Assembly: GCA_023548195.1 (NCBI GenBank)
Contig: JAJHZJ010000121.1
Location: 930,220 to 994,219, forward strand
Direction of reading: 5' to 3'
Length of the DNA: 64,000 bases
Origin: Bettongia penicillata ogilbyi
Lineage: Eukaryota > Chordata > Mammalia > Diprotodontia > Potoroidae
Part shown: one piece after another, positions 21,235-32,067 of the stretch
How the letters are laid out: each line of letters begins with the position of its first letter
Numbering within the stretch: position 1 is the first letter of the stretch
The notes under the pieces: generated by a model
Told to the model about the DNA's origin: nothing
Database searches by the model: none
What the model saw: only the letters and a program-made list of their open reading frames with translations
Translations under genes and position numbers: made by a program

Positions 21235-22205
21235 CTATAAGGTTTTGTTCTAGGCAGTATTCTGTAAAACATTTTAATTAGTAGTTCACTTACCATATTA
21301 GCAGAAGACTTAAAAATGATACGTTAGATGATAGAATCACTTTCTAAAAGTATCTTAAAAGACTCAACTGATGAACCAAATCACAAAGAGCACAATTTCA
21401 TGAGGATAAGTTTAAATCCTACACAAGTTGCTTTTTTTTAATCAATTGTGTGAAGCACTTGCAGATGTTGTCAAATCTGACTTACGTGTTGGTTAGCTGT
21501 GATATATAGCTTTTTTTCTTTCTTAAAAATATTCTTTTTTTCACAAGGAATGATTGGATGATGGGATGTAGCTGAATAAATTAGGGAATGAAATAATGTA
21601 AAAATGAGAATCTATATTTTTTTAAATTACTTTTTTAATCAGTTGTAGAAGTACAGAAGAGTGAAAATATAACTAGACAACATTTCGTGTAGAAAATCCT
21701 TCAGGGAACTGCAACTCTAGTGTGTTACCAATGTGATGTGACAACATATAATAAAAAAGCTAGTTCTATAGACACATCAGGTCTCAGATGAGGGAAGTTA
21801 TAGCCCAATTTCATTTTTGCCTGGTAAGATCACATGTGGAATATTTTAGTCACTTCTGGATGCCCCGTTTCTAGGAAGGACTTTGACAAGCTGTAATGGA
21901 AAAAGCCTTGAATTTGGAGTCAGAGAATCCAGGGTTTAACGGCAACTTTGCTATTTAATATTATCTGTGTGACCTTTGGTATGGTATTTAACTCTCTGGG
22001 TCTCAGATTCCTATATTCAAAATGAAAAGATTGAACTAAGTGGACCCAAACATTCTTTTCCAGTCCTTCATTTAAAATCATACACTCATGGAGAGGGGGA
22101 TAAAAACTATACCATACCACATAGAAATCTGTTGAAAGAACTGGGGATGTTAGGCCAAAGAAAGCAAGTATAGGAGGGGCATGAGAATTGTCCTTAGCTC
22201 TTAAT
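21235..22205 (+). repeat. CR1/L3 LINE, sense, split by a MIR
   Basis: TCTAGGCAGTATTCTGTAAA, ACATTTTAATTAGTAG (the RT approach block), TAGCAGAAGACTTAAAAATG, GAGGATAAGTTTAAATCCTA, then GGAATATTTTAGTCACTTCT and GACTTTGACAAGCTGTAATG, match the CR1 order at 16540-17000. After the MIR at 21899 it continues with GTTGAAAGAACTGGGGATGT. Confidence 0.75.
21899..22080 (+). repeat. MIR SINE, sense, inserted in CR1
   Basis: GCCTTGAATTTGGAGTCAGA, CCAGGGTTTAACGGCAACTT, TGTGTGACCTTTGG, CTCTGGGTCTCAGATTCC and AACATTCTTTTCCAGTCC follow MIR order. Confidence 0.75.
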
Positions 22206-22294
22206 TTTTTAAAGATTAACATTTGACTCAGAGGACTCTGAGATGGAACTGTGTAATTCAATTCTGAATTAAATTATTCAAAAAACATTCACAG

Positions 22295-22540
22295 AATATG
22301 GAAAAGTGGCACAGTGAATAGGGTGCTGGACCTAGAGTTAGGGGGATCTGAGTTCAGATTCAGTCTCAGACATTTATTAGCTGTGTGATCCTCGGCAAGT
22401 CTCTTAACCTCTACCAACCTCCGTTTCATCATCTGTAAAAGGGAAGGGGTACTTTTCTTACAGGGTTGTTCAGAATTTTTGAAGTGCTCTGTAACTCTTA
22501 AAGTGTTGTACAAACATGAATTATTTTAAGTATTATTTTG
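22295..22540 (+). repeat. MIR/THER-type SINE, sense
   Basis: GGAAAAGTGGCACAGTGAAT, TGAGTTCAGATTCAGTC, GCTGTGTGATCCTCGGCAAG, CATCATCTGTAAAAGGGAAG, AGGGTTGTTCAG and AAAGTGTTGTACAAACATGA are head, CORE and tail. It separates the CR1 body from its 3' end. Confidence 0.8.
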
Positions 22541-22559
22541 ATTAGCCCCAGAAATCTAA

Positions 22560-22790
22560 GACCAATAGGTAGAAGTCTCAGAGAGGCAGATTTCCACTTG
22601 ATATAAGGACAAACTTTCTAACAATTAGAGTATCCCCAAATGGAATATCTCATCAGTGAGTGAATTCCTCATCACAGAAGATCTTCACACAGGGATGGGG
22701 TGACCATTTATTGGAAGCGTATAGAGGAAGTTCAATTATAGATTGGACTAGGTAAACTCTGAGGCTCTTCCCAATTCCTAGACTCTGATC
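22560..22790 (+). repeat. CR1/L3 LINE 3' end
   Basis: GGCAGATTTCCACTTGATAT, GACAAACTTTCTAACAATTA, GAGTATCCCCAAATGGAATA and GGATGGGGTGACCATTTATT are the conserved CR1/L3 tail. It probably belongs with the copy at 21235-22205. Confidence 0.8.
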
Positions 22791-22799
22791 CTACAAATA

Positions 22800-23190
22800 A
22801 GAGGGAAACGGGGACAAAGTGGTGAATGATTTGAATTACAGATTTAAATAGCTTTGGTTAAATCTCTTATCTAGGCCTGAGTATTGGTCAGCTCTAGCAA
22901 ATGGCAAAGCATTGCCCAGAAGGGCTTCCAATCCCCCTGCAAATCAAACAATAGTCAAAAGGTTCCAGTACCACCAATCCACACCCACCCAAAGCAAAGC
23001 CTTCCCTAATTAGCTGACATGAACACCGCAGCAGCTCCAAGCTGCTAAATGGTTTACTGTGAAATCATTGCAAATAAGAGCTGCCTTCACAATCTGCTAA
23101 AGGGTACTTCACACTTTCTGGTTTGACTCACAGGGTTTGGAGATGGGACATGTATAATTAAATTCTGAATTGAATTATTCATGGAGTATT
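22800..23190. other. Repeat-free stretch, possible conserved non-coding element
   Basis: No repeat recognised. It contains CCTAATTAGCTGACA, CCGCAGCAGCTCCAAGCTGC and GAAATCATTGCAAAT, motifs of the homeodomain and POU/octamer-like kind. The mixed, non-simple composition is what conserved non-coding elements often look like. That is inference only. Confidence 0.35.
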
Positions 23191-23194
23191 AAAC

Positions 23195-23330
23195 TTTGGG
23201 GGCTTATATCCAAGAGGATATAAAACTCTTAAAGACCAGAATAGCTTGCAGTTTTGTCTTTGCAATCCCAGATACTGGAATAGTGTCCCATATTTCAGTA
23301 GGTAATTAATAAATGCTTGTTGAGTCGAAT
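23195..23330 (+). repeat. L2 LINE 3' end, sense
   Basis: ATAAAACTCTTAAAGACCAG, GTTTTGTCTTTGCAATCCCA, GATACTGGAATAGTGTCCC and AATTAATAAATGCTTGTTGA match the L2 3' end (AATAAATGCTTGTTGAATG). Confidence 0.75.
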
Positions 23331-23334
23331 TGAG

Positions 23335-23470
23335 AGCCCACTTGGACAAAGCACAAGACTTTTCAGAGAATGAATAACACCCAATCCCTGCCCTCCAGAA
23401 GCTTACAATCTAGTAGAGAGAAATAAAATAGATAAACAAATAAATACAGTCCAACATATAATGTTCAAAA
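23335..23470 (-). repeat. L2 LINE 3' fragment, antisense
   Basis: CAATCCCTGCCCTCCAGAAG, CTTACAATCTAGTAGAGAG and ATAGATAAACAAATAAATAC are the complement of the L2 block before its tail. It abuts a sense L2 end, giving a tail-to-tail pair. Confidence 0.7.
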
Positions 23471-23754
23471 GGTAGGAACAAGCATTTATTGTTTGTGCTT
23501 CTATTAGACACCAGAAGGCTGAAGATTGTCCATTGGTCTTTAAATAGTAGGACATTTAAATGACCTTTGGCCTACCTGCGGCTACTTACCCTCTCTATTA
23601 TGAAGAGAACTGAGATAGTCTGAGTTCTACAACAGAAGGCTCTTATACTTAGTAGAAATTTTAAACTCTTATTTTATTTTAAAATTTTAACTTTTTTAAA
23701 ATATTAAATGCTGCTCCAAAATTATCAAAAGACCAGATTGCCCATCCTCAACCC
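23471..23754. other. Unassigned AT-rich stretch
   Basis: An AT-rich run at 23655-23710. No family recognised. Confidence 0.3.
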
Positions 23755-24085
23755 CTAGATGAAAAATTGGATTTGGAATAAAAGAATCTGGGCTCAAGTT
23801 TCAGCCCTATTACTATCTATGTGCCCTTGGGCAAGTGACTTCACCAGGTCTCAGTTTCCTCATCTATAAAAAGAAAAGATTGAATTAGAAGACCTCAAAG
23901 ATTCCTTCTAACTCTGATTCTAAGACTGTATTGAGTTCAAATGCCAGCTCTCATATTCCCTATGTAAGCCTGGAGTAGTGATTACCTGTCTGGGTCTTAG
24001 TTTTCTCAATTATAAAATGAGTTTATAATACATGACCTCTAAGACTAGTTCCAACTCTAAATATATGATTCTATGAATACAGAAG
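23755..24085 (+). repeat. Two MIR-like SINE copies in tandem, sense
   Basis: First copy: GGCTCAAGTTTCAGCCC, GTGCCCTTGGGCAAGTGACT, TCAGTTTCCTCATCTAT. Second copy from about 23934: GAGTTCAAATGCCAGCTCTC, GTCTGGGTCTTAGTTTTCTC, GACCTCTAAGACTAGTTCC. Their similar decay suggests an old head-to-tail insertion. Confidence 0.7.
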
Positions 24086-24384
24086 ATCCAGAAAACTTAA
24101 GCAAAAAAGACCAGGTCCTCCAGTGTGCTGGGGAGGGGAGGGTTCTATATCTACCATATTCCTACATTGGAGATTCTTTAAGCCTGGATGTCACGGTATC
24201 ATATCTGTAGCCTGGAACTAATCCAAGGCTGACAGAGTTACCAAAAGTATTTAAAAGGACCCCTTTAAATCACCATTTCACCTTCAATAACCCTAAAGTG
24301 CTGACTGAATAGCCACGCAATAGTGAATCTCTGATGAGTTTCTACTCATGAAGTTGAAAGCTTCATATATTTTTTTCAAAGGTT
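24086..24384. other. Unassigned stretch
   Basis: No recognised repeat or gene. Confidence 0.3.
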
Positions 24385-24480
24385 TTCCAATTTATCCTTC
24401 CATCCTGTCCTAATAACCTGACAAGGAAGTAGAGTAGGTGTTATTTATCCATTTTACAGGTGAGAAAACTGAGGCCCTTT
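24385..24480 (-). repeat. MIR core fragment, antisense
   Basis: CCATTTTACAGGTGAGAAAA, CTGAGGCCC and the preceding TTATTTATCC are the MIR core complement. Confidence 0.65.
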
Positions 24481-24689
24481 TAATATATTCACTAAAGACT
24501 TGGTGGAGCCACCACAACATAAAGACAACCTGTACAGTAGCAGTCCACATCGTGGGGTTGCCTTCTACTGACAACTGTTTCTAGCTCCTGGGAGATCTAT
24601 CACCGATGATTTTTTCTTTCAGGCCACATTAAATCTACCCACATTTGTTCTCTCCTCCCACTACATAAATTACATAAAGCAATGTAGAA

Positions 24690-24890
24690 AAATCGAAGGC
24701 ATTTTATATACAGAGATCTGTTCCTGGCTTCACTACTAACTTAGTGCTTTGGAATAAATCATTTTGTCTTTTTCTGGCTTCATTTCTCCTTCAGTAAAAA
24801 TGAAAATAATTTTGTTTTCCACCTGTCTTCCTCAAAGAGATATTATCTTAGAGAGTTAATCTCTATAATCGTAGAGAGTTAATCGAGCTC
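24690..24890 (+). repeat. MIR-like SINE, degraded, sense
   Basis: GTTCCTGGCTTCACTACTAA, TTAGTGCTTTGGAATAAATC, CTTCATTTCTCCTTCAGTAA and AAATGAAAATAATTTTG retain MIR order. AGAGAGTTAATC occurs twice near 24850-24885. Confidence 0.55.
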
Positions 24891-25044
24891 TTCTATGGAA
24901 ATGGGGAGCTTAAAGAGAAAGTTAAGGTGGCATGATGGAATCCAACAACCTGCCTGCAGATTCTGGCTCTCTATGATCTTGAGCAAGTCAGTTAACCTCT
25001 CTAGACCCAAGTTTCCTCATCTGCAAATGAGGAACCACAACAGT

Positions 25045-25255
25045 AGTTCTAATATTTTTTGGCCTTAGGACCTCACTCTTAAAAGTTATTGAGGACCCCA
25101 GGTAGTTTTTGTTTATGTCAGTTATATCTATTTATATTGATACCATATTAGAAATTAAAACATCTTAGAAGTATTATAAAAATAGTTTTGACCTTGGTAT
25201 CCCCCTGAAAGGGTCTCGGGGATCCCCCAGGTCTCTAAACCACAACTTGAGATCT
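25045..25255 (+). mobile_element. Nonautonomous hAT-like DNA transposon A
   Basis: TTTTTGGCCTTAGGACCTC, GTTATTGAGGACCCCAGG, TAGTTTTTGTTTATGTCAGT, then CCCCCTGAAAGGGTCTCGGG and CCAGGTCTCTAAACCAC match a mammal-wide hAT-type repeat (the element with GGGTCTCGGGGACCCCC). The internal region is deleted relative to what I remember. Family name uncertain. Confidence 0.65.
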
Positions 25256-25261
25256 AATGAA

Positions 25262-25427
25262 CTAGAAGTTCTTAACCTTTGTCATGAAATAACTTTGACA
25301 GTCTGATGAAGTCTACAGATCCCTTCTCAGGATAACTTTTAACGCATAAAATTTGGAAAGAACCTATTATATTAAAATAATTATTAAAATATTTTTTAAA
25401 AACCAAATTCATGGACCCCAGACCCTT
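25262..25427 (+). mobile_element. Nonautonomous hAT-like DNA transposon B
   Basis: AGTTCTTAACCTTTGTCATG, TTTGACAGTCTGATGAAGTC, TACAGATCCCTTCTCAGGAT and AAATTCATGGACCCCAGACC fit an ancient mammalian DNA element with GTTCTTAACC-type ends. It lies next to element A in the same MIR. Confidence 0.6.
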
Positions 25428-25480
25428 GGACTAGATGAGCTCTAAGGTTCCTACTAGCTCTAAGCCTTCTGAAATATCTT

Positions 25481-26235
25481 CTAGCCTCTTCCTCTAGGAA
25501 TACTAAGTTAAGAAACATTGTTTTCTTAAGCATCCAAACTAGAAACCTCAGAAACATCTTTAATCCTAAACTAGAAACATTTCATCTAAGGCAAAAACAG
25601 TTTAAGGGGAAGTGGGGCAGAAAACAGAGGACAAAGAAGACAGTCTGGGCAAGGGCACTGTCTTCCCAGGAAAGAGAATAATCTAACCGTTGTCCAGATT
25701 GACTGGACCCTGGGATGGTGGCTGCGCCATAGAGCAGGCTGGCAACAAACCTAGAGATAAATGGCTGAGAATGTAGTCTCGAAGGGGAACAACCCTTCAA
25801 GTCAATAATGACTATTGTCTAGAGCATTAGTATTAAACGCAGCTGAACAGACAACTCATAGAGGTGGTCCTTCAGTACATTACAGATTGACAATAATGTG
25901 GACCCAGAAAAGGAGGAGAGCAGGCTGGAATGACTTTGAGAAATTGCAAAGTATTTTTAGTAACCCCAAGTTACTCCTAGAAAAAATTTTAACACCAATA
26001 TTCTTTGGGTGACAGAGTACGGCTCTAAATCGAGAAAAAGCAATTTCTAAAGAATTAAAGTTGTCAGTCACTAAAAGGACCATGAAGAGAAGAGTGTGAC
26101 TAGACAAGGAGGTAATCCAGTTAAGAATGTGAATTAACCAGTGGACAGTCTGCATGACCCATTGCTATCCATCCAGCATCAAGAGATCTAAAGAAAGGTC
26201 CACAGCATCTTCAGTGAAACCCCATGGAATGTTTA
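25481..26235. other. Unassigned stretch
   Basis: No repeat recognised apart from possible MIR debris near 25500. Open frames at 25582-25800 (minus), 25815-26012 (plus) and 25880-26155 (minus) overlap on opposite strands and have no domain. Confidence 0.35.
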
Positions 26236-26830
26236 GTCAGGCAGTTAATTAGTCAAGAAGTTTTTATTAAGTACTTGCTGCATTCCAGGCACTGTAACTG
26301 CTGGAGATACAAAAATACAGTCTCTGCCCTCAAAGAGCTCATCTTCTAATGGTGGAGATGTCATGCAAACAAGAATGTATGTACAAGATAAATACAGGGT
26401 AAATGGGAGGTAATCTCAGAGGAGAGGCACTAGTAATACTGGGGAAAGAACAGGGAGGGAAAGACTCTTACAGTAGACCGGGTTTGGTGATACAATAGAT
26501 AAAGTGCAGTTCAGATCCAGCCTCAAACACATACTAGCTGTGTGACCCTGGACAAGTCACTCAGCCCTTTTGGTCCCAGTTTCCTCATCTGTAAACTGGG
26601 CTGGAGAAGAAAATGACAAACAACTTCAGTTTCTTTGCCAAGAAAACTCCAAATAAGGTCACAAAGAGTCAGACACGACTGAAAATGATAACAACGAGAA
26701 GGAAGCCAAGAGGTAGAGGCAATTAAAGAACATTCCAGGCATAGGACATAGCCTGTAAGAAGGACTAGAGAGACAGGGAGATAGTGTCTTCAAGTGCACG
26801 GAACAGCGAGAAGTTCAGTGTTGCTGTTAA
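26236..26830 (-). repeat. L2 LINE, antisense, split by a MAR1-like SINE
   Basis: AGTTTTTATTAAGTACTTGC, CATTCCAGGCACTGTAACTG, CTGGAGATACAAAAATACAG, CTCTGCCCTCAAAGAGCTCA, and after the SINE ACATTCCAGGCATAGGACAT. This is an antisense L2 3' region. The MAR1-like insertion occupies 26481-26697. Confidence 0.75.
26481..26697 (+). repeat. MAR1-like SINE, sense
   Basis: TTCAGATCCAGCCTCAAACA, CTAGCTGTGTGACCCTGGAC, GTTTCCTCATCTGTAAACTG, TTTGCCAAGAAAACTCC, AAGAGTCAGACACGACTGAA. The 5' head is shortened. It is nested in L2. Confidence 0.85.
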
Positions 26831-26849
26831 GTCTGGTTTTCTTCCAAAT

Positions 26850-27090
26850 TTAGCCCCAATTCCACCTTCTACAAACCTTTCCCAGGTTTCCCAGAAGAAA
26901 TACCTTCCTTCTGAGATTACCGTCTGTCTACTCTATACAGATCTTGTATGTACATAGTTGTTTGCATGTTGTCTCCCACATTAGAATGGGAGTTCCCTGA
27001 GAGCAAGAAATATATTTTTACTTCCTATATCCAGCATTTAGCACAGTTCCTGGTACATGGTAAGTATTTGATAAATGCTTTAGAAAAAAT
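26850..27090 (+). repeat. L2 LINE 3' end, sense
   Basis: AACCTTTCCCAGGTTTCCCA, CCCACATTAGAATGGGAGTT, CCCTGAGAGCAAGAAATATA, AGCATTTAGCACAGTTCCTG and GTAAGTATTTGATAAATGCT are the L2 3' end. Confidence 0.85.
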
Positions 27091-27216
27091 CAAAAATTAA
27101 CATTACATAATTGCAAAAAACAAGCATAACCACAAAGAAAAGATATGTGAAAACACCTCTTCGCACTCCTTCACAGAGGTGCATGTTTATAGGTTGGGAA
27201 CATTGCATACATTGTC

Positions 27217-27472
27217 AGGGGCAGTTAGGTGGCAAAATGGACAGAGTGCCAGGCTTGGAGTCAGGAAAACTCATCTTCACAAGTTCAAATCAGGTCTCAG
27301 AAACTTACAAGCTGTGTGACCCTGGGCAAGTCACTTAACTCTGTTTGCCTCAGTTTCCTCATCTGTCAAATGAGCTGGAGAAGGAAATGGCAAGCCACTC
27401 CAGTATCTTTGCCAAGAAAACCCCAAACAGGGTCACAAAGAGTCAGATATGACTAAAATAAGTGAACAGCAA
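27217..27472 (+). repeat. MAR1-like SINE, full length
   Basis: Head GGGGCAGTTAGGTGGCAAAA, B-box-like AAGTTCAAATC, CTGTGTGACCCTGGGCAAGT, CACTCCAGTATCTTTGCC, and tail AAGAGTCAGATATGACT followed by AACAGCAAC. Imperfect flanking repeats CATACATTGTCAG (before) and CATATGTTGTCAG (after) look like a target-site duplication. Confidence 0.92.
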
Positions 27473-27894
27473 CATATGTTGTCAGATTTGATGATATAGT
27501 GACTCTTTTGTTGAATTTTCCCTCTTTTCCTCTTCTTTTTCTTTGAAAAGAATACTTTATTATTTGAGGTGGCTCTCTGGGAGGGGAAAGAGAGAAGAAT
27601 ATAGAACATGAAAAAATATATCAATAAAAATTTATTTTGCAAAATAATACTAATAATTTCTGATCCTAGAGAGGTTTCCCAGATGTTGGAAAATTGGAGG
27701 AGATACAGGACTAAGAGCAAACAGAAGAAATATTTATCCTAATGCTTAGCTCTCCCTACATGGAATTTACCAAATTGTATTTCAATCATGCCTTGTTTAG
27801 CATTCTCAAAGCAGATAAAATTAAGATCCAGTATAAAGAAACTCGATACTTGAAGAGCTAAATTCCAGGTATCTGCAGGTTGTAAAAGTTCATG
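27473..27894. other. Unassigned stretch
   Basis: No repeat named. A 95-codon minus frame (27433-27720) overlaps the SINE edge and has no domain. Confidence 0.3.
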
Positions 27895-28110
27895 CTGAGA
27901 CTGTACCCTAGACTTCTACCATGTCCTGTACTGGGCACCTTTGTGTTATGCCTGAACTCTCCACTTTTCAGCTTCCTCTGTATGTGTTTTCTTGCTTCAT
28001 TAGGAAGTAAGCTTCTTGAGGGCAGGACTGTCTTCATGCTTGTGTTTGTACTCCTTTCTCTTAGCACAGTGTCTGGAACATAGCAACTGCTTAATAATTT
28101 GTTAACTTTT
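27895..28110 (+). repeat. L2 LINE 3' end, sense
   Basis: GAAGTAAGCTTCTTGAGGGC, AGGACTGTCTTCATGC, CTCTTAGCACAGTGTCTGGA, ACATAGCAACTGCTTAATAA. The 63- and 109-codon frames overlapping it are not genes. Confidence 0.85.
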
Positions 28111-28384
28111 GACTTCCATTCTCTCCCCCTCTCCACCCTTCCAAAAGGATTGTCTTTAAAGGACATGCCAAAGGCACTAAGTATCAATTTATCCCTTCAA
28201 GCACAGGTATGTATATTTTTATACATTTATATGTCTTTTATACCCTAAGCAGTTAGCAGTTTGTTTCTTTGTTTATGCATTTCTGTAATTCTAAGTTCAC
28301 ATGTAAATTGAATCCCTCTCCATTTTTGAATGCTAAACATTTGCTTATGCATACTTGAGCAGTTTTTTAGAATGGGACAAACAC

Positions 28385-29245
28385 TTTTTTGGGGAGGGAG
28401 AGGGAGTCTTAATTTTTAAATTTAGTATTTTATTTTCCCCAATTACATAGAAAAACAATTTTTAGCATTCACTTTTAAAATTTTGAGTTCCAAATTCTCC
28501 CTCCTTCCCTCCCTCTCTCCCTACCACCCTCATTGAGAAGGCAAGCAATTTGATACAGGTTGTCCATGTTATATAGAGTGCGCAATAAGGAGCAATGAAA
28601 TACTTTTCTTCTTCCTGAGTAGTCATGTAAAGTATATTTCCAATATTAGTCATGTTATAAAACATAGACTGAAAAATCCCCTATACACCAAATAAAATAA
28701 AGAAAAAAGTATGCTTCAATCTATATTAAGACTCAATCAGACTTGTTAACGCTCTACAGATTTAAAAATGTTTTTGTACATTAAATGCTTAATTGCTATT
28801 TTAAAATTGATTTGAAAAAAAAACTCAATCAGTTCTTTCTCTGGGATTGGATAGAATTTTTCATCATAAGTCCTTCAGAGTTGTCTTGGATCATTGTCCT
28901 GCTAAGAATTGCGAAATTATTCATAGTTGATTGCTGTACAATATTACTGTTACCATGTATGATATTTTGGTTTTACCATTTCATTTGGCATCAGTTCATG
29001 TCTTTGTAGGTTTTTCTGAGAACATCCTGCCCACAATAGCATTCGATCACAATCATATACTACAACTTGTTCAGCCATTCCCTAACTGATTGACATGCCC
29101 TCAATTTCTAATTTTTTACCGGTAGAAAAGAACTGCCATAAATATTTTCGTACACATAGATCTTTTTCTTTTTTGGTTTTTTACCTCATTTTGGATACAG
29201 ACATAGTAGTGGTATTGCTGGGTCAAAGGATAGGGGCAAAACATT
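28385..29245 (-). repeat. L1 LINE 3' end, antisense
   Basis: TATTTTATTTTCCCCAATTA, TTTGAGTTCCAAATTCTCCC, GAGAAGGCAAGCAATTTGAT are the 3' UTR complement. Later GCATTCGATCACAATCATAT, CTACAACTTGTTCAGCC and GTAGTGGTATTGCTGGGTCA are the ORF2 C-terminal end complement. About 860 bp, 5'-truncated. Confidence 0.88.
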
Positions 29246-31188
29246 TTCTTTGCCTACCAAAGGATTCATTTTTGACCTATTTCCTTACTACCAAGTGCGA
29301 GGGAGGGTTATGACAATTGAAGAGAAATTACTAAGATACCCTCCCTTTTGGGTCTACTCCCAGGCCCTTCCCAGATTGTTCTGCTGATTTCTTCTGCTAA
29401 CCTCTTATCCTGCTATAACATTTAGCTCCTGGAATAGTAGACAGTTTTGTTTCCATGTCTTTATGACCTTAAGTCAATACTTCAAGAATCCATGATTTCA
29501 TCAGTATGGGTTATTCTTTCCAACAATATAGGTCACAGCCCCATCCATGCCTTGAGAGATCATCTTGAAACTGAAAGATTCAATACCTTACAACTGACTG
29601 ACTGTGAATTTAGCTAGGCTAAACCTCAGGTTACATACATTTCCAGTTTCAACCAAACCCAAAGCTTTTCTTGCTTAGTAGGACTGTGCTCCACAGGCTT
29701 AGATGGGCTCCTAATCAGTCTTTTTTTAATGCAATTCTTCTCTGTACTTTAGAAAGTCCCTTAACTGTATTTTCACAAGTGATATATGCCATGTCCCTTC
29801 TAAGAAATATGAATCTGAAATAAGTGCAGGTTGGAGATCAAAGGATGTACATTATAATGACATTAATTACATGGCATTGTTGAATATTGGTCTTCTCTCA
29901 GCATGACAATCCAAGAACTCCATGCAAGGAAGAAAATGCATAATAATGAACAATGTCATGCTTTTCTTCTAATTTCAAAGATTATTCTAAAAACGCAGAC
30001 CTATTAATCTAAGGAATAATGGATGCTTGCCATGTTAAATATCAGAGTTGAAAGGAATACAGCATTCAGGAATTACAGGTCAGCTCTAAATGGGTGCCGT
30101 GTTCCTGGGTACAGATTTTTTGATAGACAGGTACTTCTATATGTCTGTCTAAACTAATAACTTGGGAGAAAAATGACATTCATTAATGATCATGCCCTTT
30201 AGTAGAAAATAACTATCATCAGTACACTCTGAAGACTGTTGTTTGTTTTAATAATATATAATATAATAATAATATATAAATAAATAAAATTTATTTACTG
30301 AAATTTTGTTTGAAGCGCTTTTGTTGAGAAGCAGGGAGATAAAAGACAACAGAAACTGATGGTTGCCCCCAACATTTAACAACTCGTTATGTTACTTCTT
30401 ATGTTCTTCTTTCCTGTTTCACAAAAGCAGAATGGCTTAGAGGATGCCATCTTTGCTCTGGCCAGCCATAGTCAGGATCTCAAAGAATGTGCTGCTAGAT
30501 ATCTGTGATTCTATGATTCCATACTAAATGAAAGCATGTTCCAGTGGCTCCCAATTATAAGAGATAAACGATGAGGGTCTAGGAAAGCTTTCAGAGTTAG
30601 ATGTGACCACATAAGTAGAAAATTGGGAGGAAAATAAAGGGAAAAAGGCAAGTAATTATCAAATATTGGAGTGCCTTTCTTGACCTTGAAACTAGCCATA
30701 CAAGGTCTGCTATTATTTTCCTGACTGCTAGAGCTCTTGTTGTTGCTTCCCAGTCTTCTGATAATAACAAATTACTGGAGTCAATATTTACCTTTATTCT
30801 CACATTACCTAATCCATCCAAAAACATTCACATTACTTACAGATGGAAACTTGTAGACATGATATGGTTCCTGCCTCAAGAAAGAGAGCAACATGTACAA
30901 AGTAGCAAAGGCATGTACATACAATGCAGTCATTATTTTTATGTAGTTTAGTAATTTGTGAAGCATTTTCCTCATGACAATTTTGTGAGGAAAGTAGCAA
31001 AAGCAATATTGTTTGCATTTTGCAAAATAGAAAATTGAAACAAAGACCACTTATATGAATTAATTAATTAATTTTAAAGGACTGAAGTATTTACTGTGAT
31101 CAAAGTGCTATTTATTACATGATTTGTCCACGGTCACATGATAAGTAAGTATAAGAGCAAGCATCCCAATATATAGAGGAGGGCCGGC
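29246..31188. other. Long unassigned stretch
   Basis: About 1.9 kb with no repeat I can name, except a TA/TAA-rich run near 30248-30298 and a TTAATTAATTAA stretch near 31060. Open frames of 60-81 codons on the minus strand (30511-31050) have no domain. It may be single-copy sequence. Confidence 0.4.
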
Positions 31189-31692
31189 TGAACAGGTTCT
31201 GCTTTTCTAAAAGGAAAGCAACTTTTGAGGGATCAACAATCTACTTTAATCAATCATATCCATCATTCACTTAGTTCAGGGGAAAATTCAACACCCTAAA
31301 CTTCAGAGAAAATACAACAGGGCTTCCAGCTTCCTGAGAGATCAACAGACATCACAAATCAACAGATAGATAACTGTCTGACCACACATACATAGCTACG
31401 AGAGAGAGAGAGAAACACTAACATGTGGGTTTTCAAAGGTGGGGAGCTCTTTAGCAGATATCCAGAGTCTTATCTGGCCAAACAAACACTTCCAATGAGT
31501 AAGTCCCAAAATAAAACATCACCTCAGAATATTTATACATTTTTCAGAGCCAGAGGGCGTCGCAACCCTTGAGAACCAGTGCCTCCTTAACAAAAGACGT
31601 GGGCCTTCCTACAAATCTCCCCTAATCAAACTCCCCTTAGTGGATAAGCCTATTAATGGGTGGGGAAACACTTTAATCTCATTAGCTTTACA
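31189..31692 (-). repeat. Solo LTR candidate, antisense
   Basis: On the + strand it starts TGAACAGG and ends TTTACA, so it has TG...CA ends. Read on the minus strand: a CATTAATAGGCTTATCCACT block near the start, a TATA box (complement at about 31531-31538) and an ATTAAA signal (complement near 31245). The CATTAAT(A)GG-type 5' block recurs in the LTR at 40087. No internal viral sequence is adjacent. The ends are not certain, because I see no clean target duplication. Confidence 0.6.
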
Positions 31693-31825
31693 AGGATGTG
31701 TCTTGTGCCAAGTCTGCTGCTCTTCTCAGCACTGTTCTCCACATTCTCCTTACCTTGCTATGAAGAAAGAATGGTAAATTCAAGAACATTTTGGAGACTA
31801 CTATAATCATTTGGTTTTTTTGTTT

Positions 31826-32062
31826 TTGGAAACTAGGTGGCTCAGCAGAATGGGGAGCCCTGAAGTCAGGAAGACTCATCTTCCTGAGTTCAAATCTGGC
31901 CCCAGACACTAGTTGTGTGACCCTGGGCAAGCCTGTTTGCTTCAGTTTTCTCATCTATAAAATGAGGTGGAGAAGGAAATTGTAAACCACTCCAGTCTCT
32001 TTGCCAAGAAAACCCCAAAACAGGGTCATGAAGAGTATGACACAACTGAACACAATGAAATA
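31826..32062 (+). repeat. MAR1-like SINE, sense
   Basis: AACTAGGTGGCTCAGCAGAA, GAGTTCAAATCTGGCC, TGTGTGACCCTGGGCAAG, TGAGGTGGAGAAGGAAATTG, TTTGCCAAGAAAACCCC, GACACAACTGAACACAATG. Confidence 0.88.
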
Positions 32063-32067
32063 ATGAT

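Larger units (their letters stand above)
24920..25480 (+). repeat. MIR SINE split by two hAT-like elements
   Basis: Left piece 24920-25036: GGTGGCATGATGGAATCC, TTGAGCAAGTCAGTTAACCT, AAGTTTCCTCATCTGCAAAT. Right piece about 25428-25480: GGACTAGATGAGCTCTAAGG, TTCCTACTAGCTC. Joined, they read as one MIR. Confidence 0.75.

Noticed and set aside
27217..27300. tRNA-like heads with A and B boxes (here and in other SINEs)
   Set aside because: They are SINE 5' ends. There is no cloverleaf, anticodon arm or discriminator structure, so these are not tRNA genes.
31550..31570. CCAGAGGGCG as a possible CTCF site
   Set aside because: The spacing between CCA and the GGGC part is short of the consensus, and it lies inside an LTR candidate.
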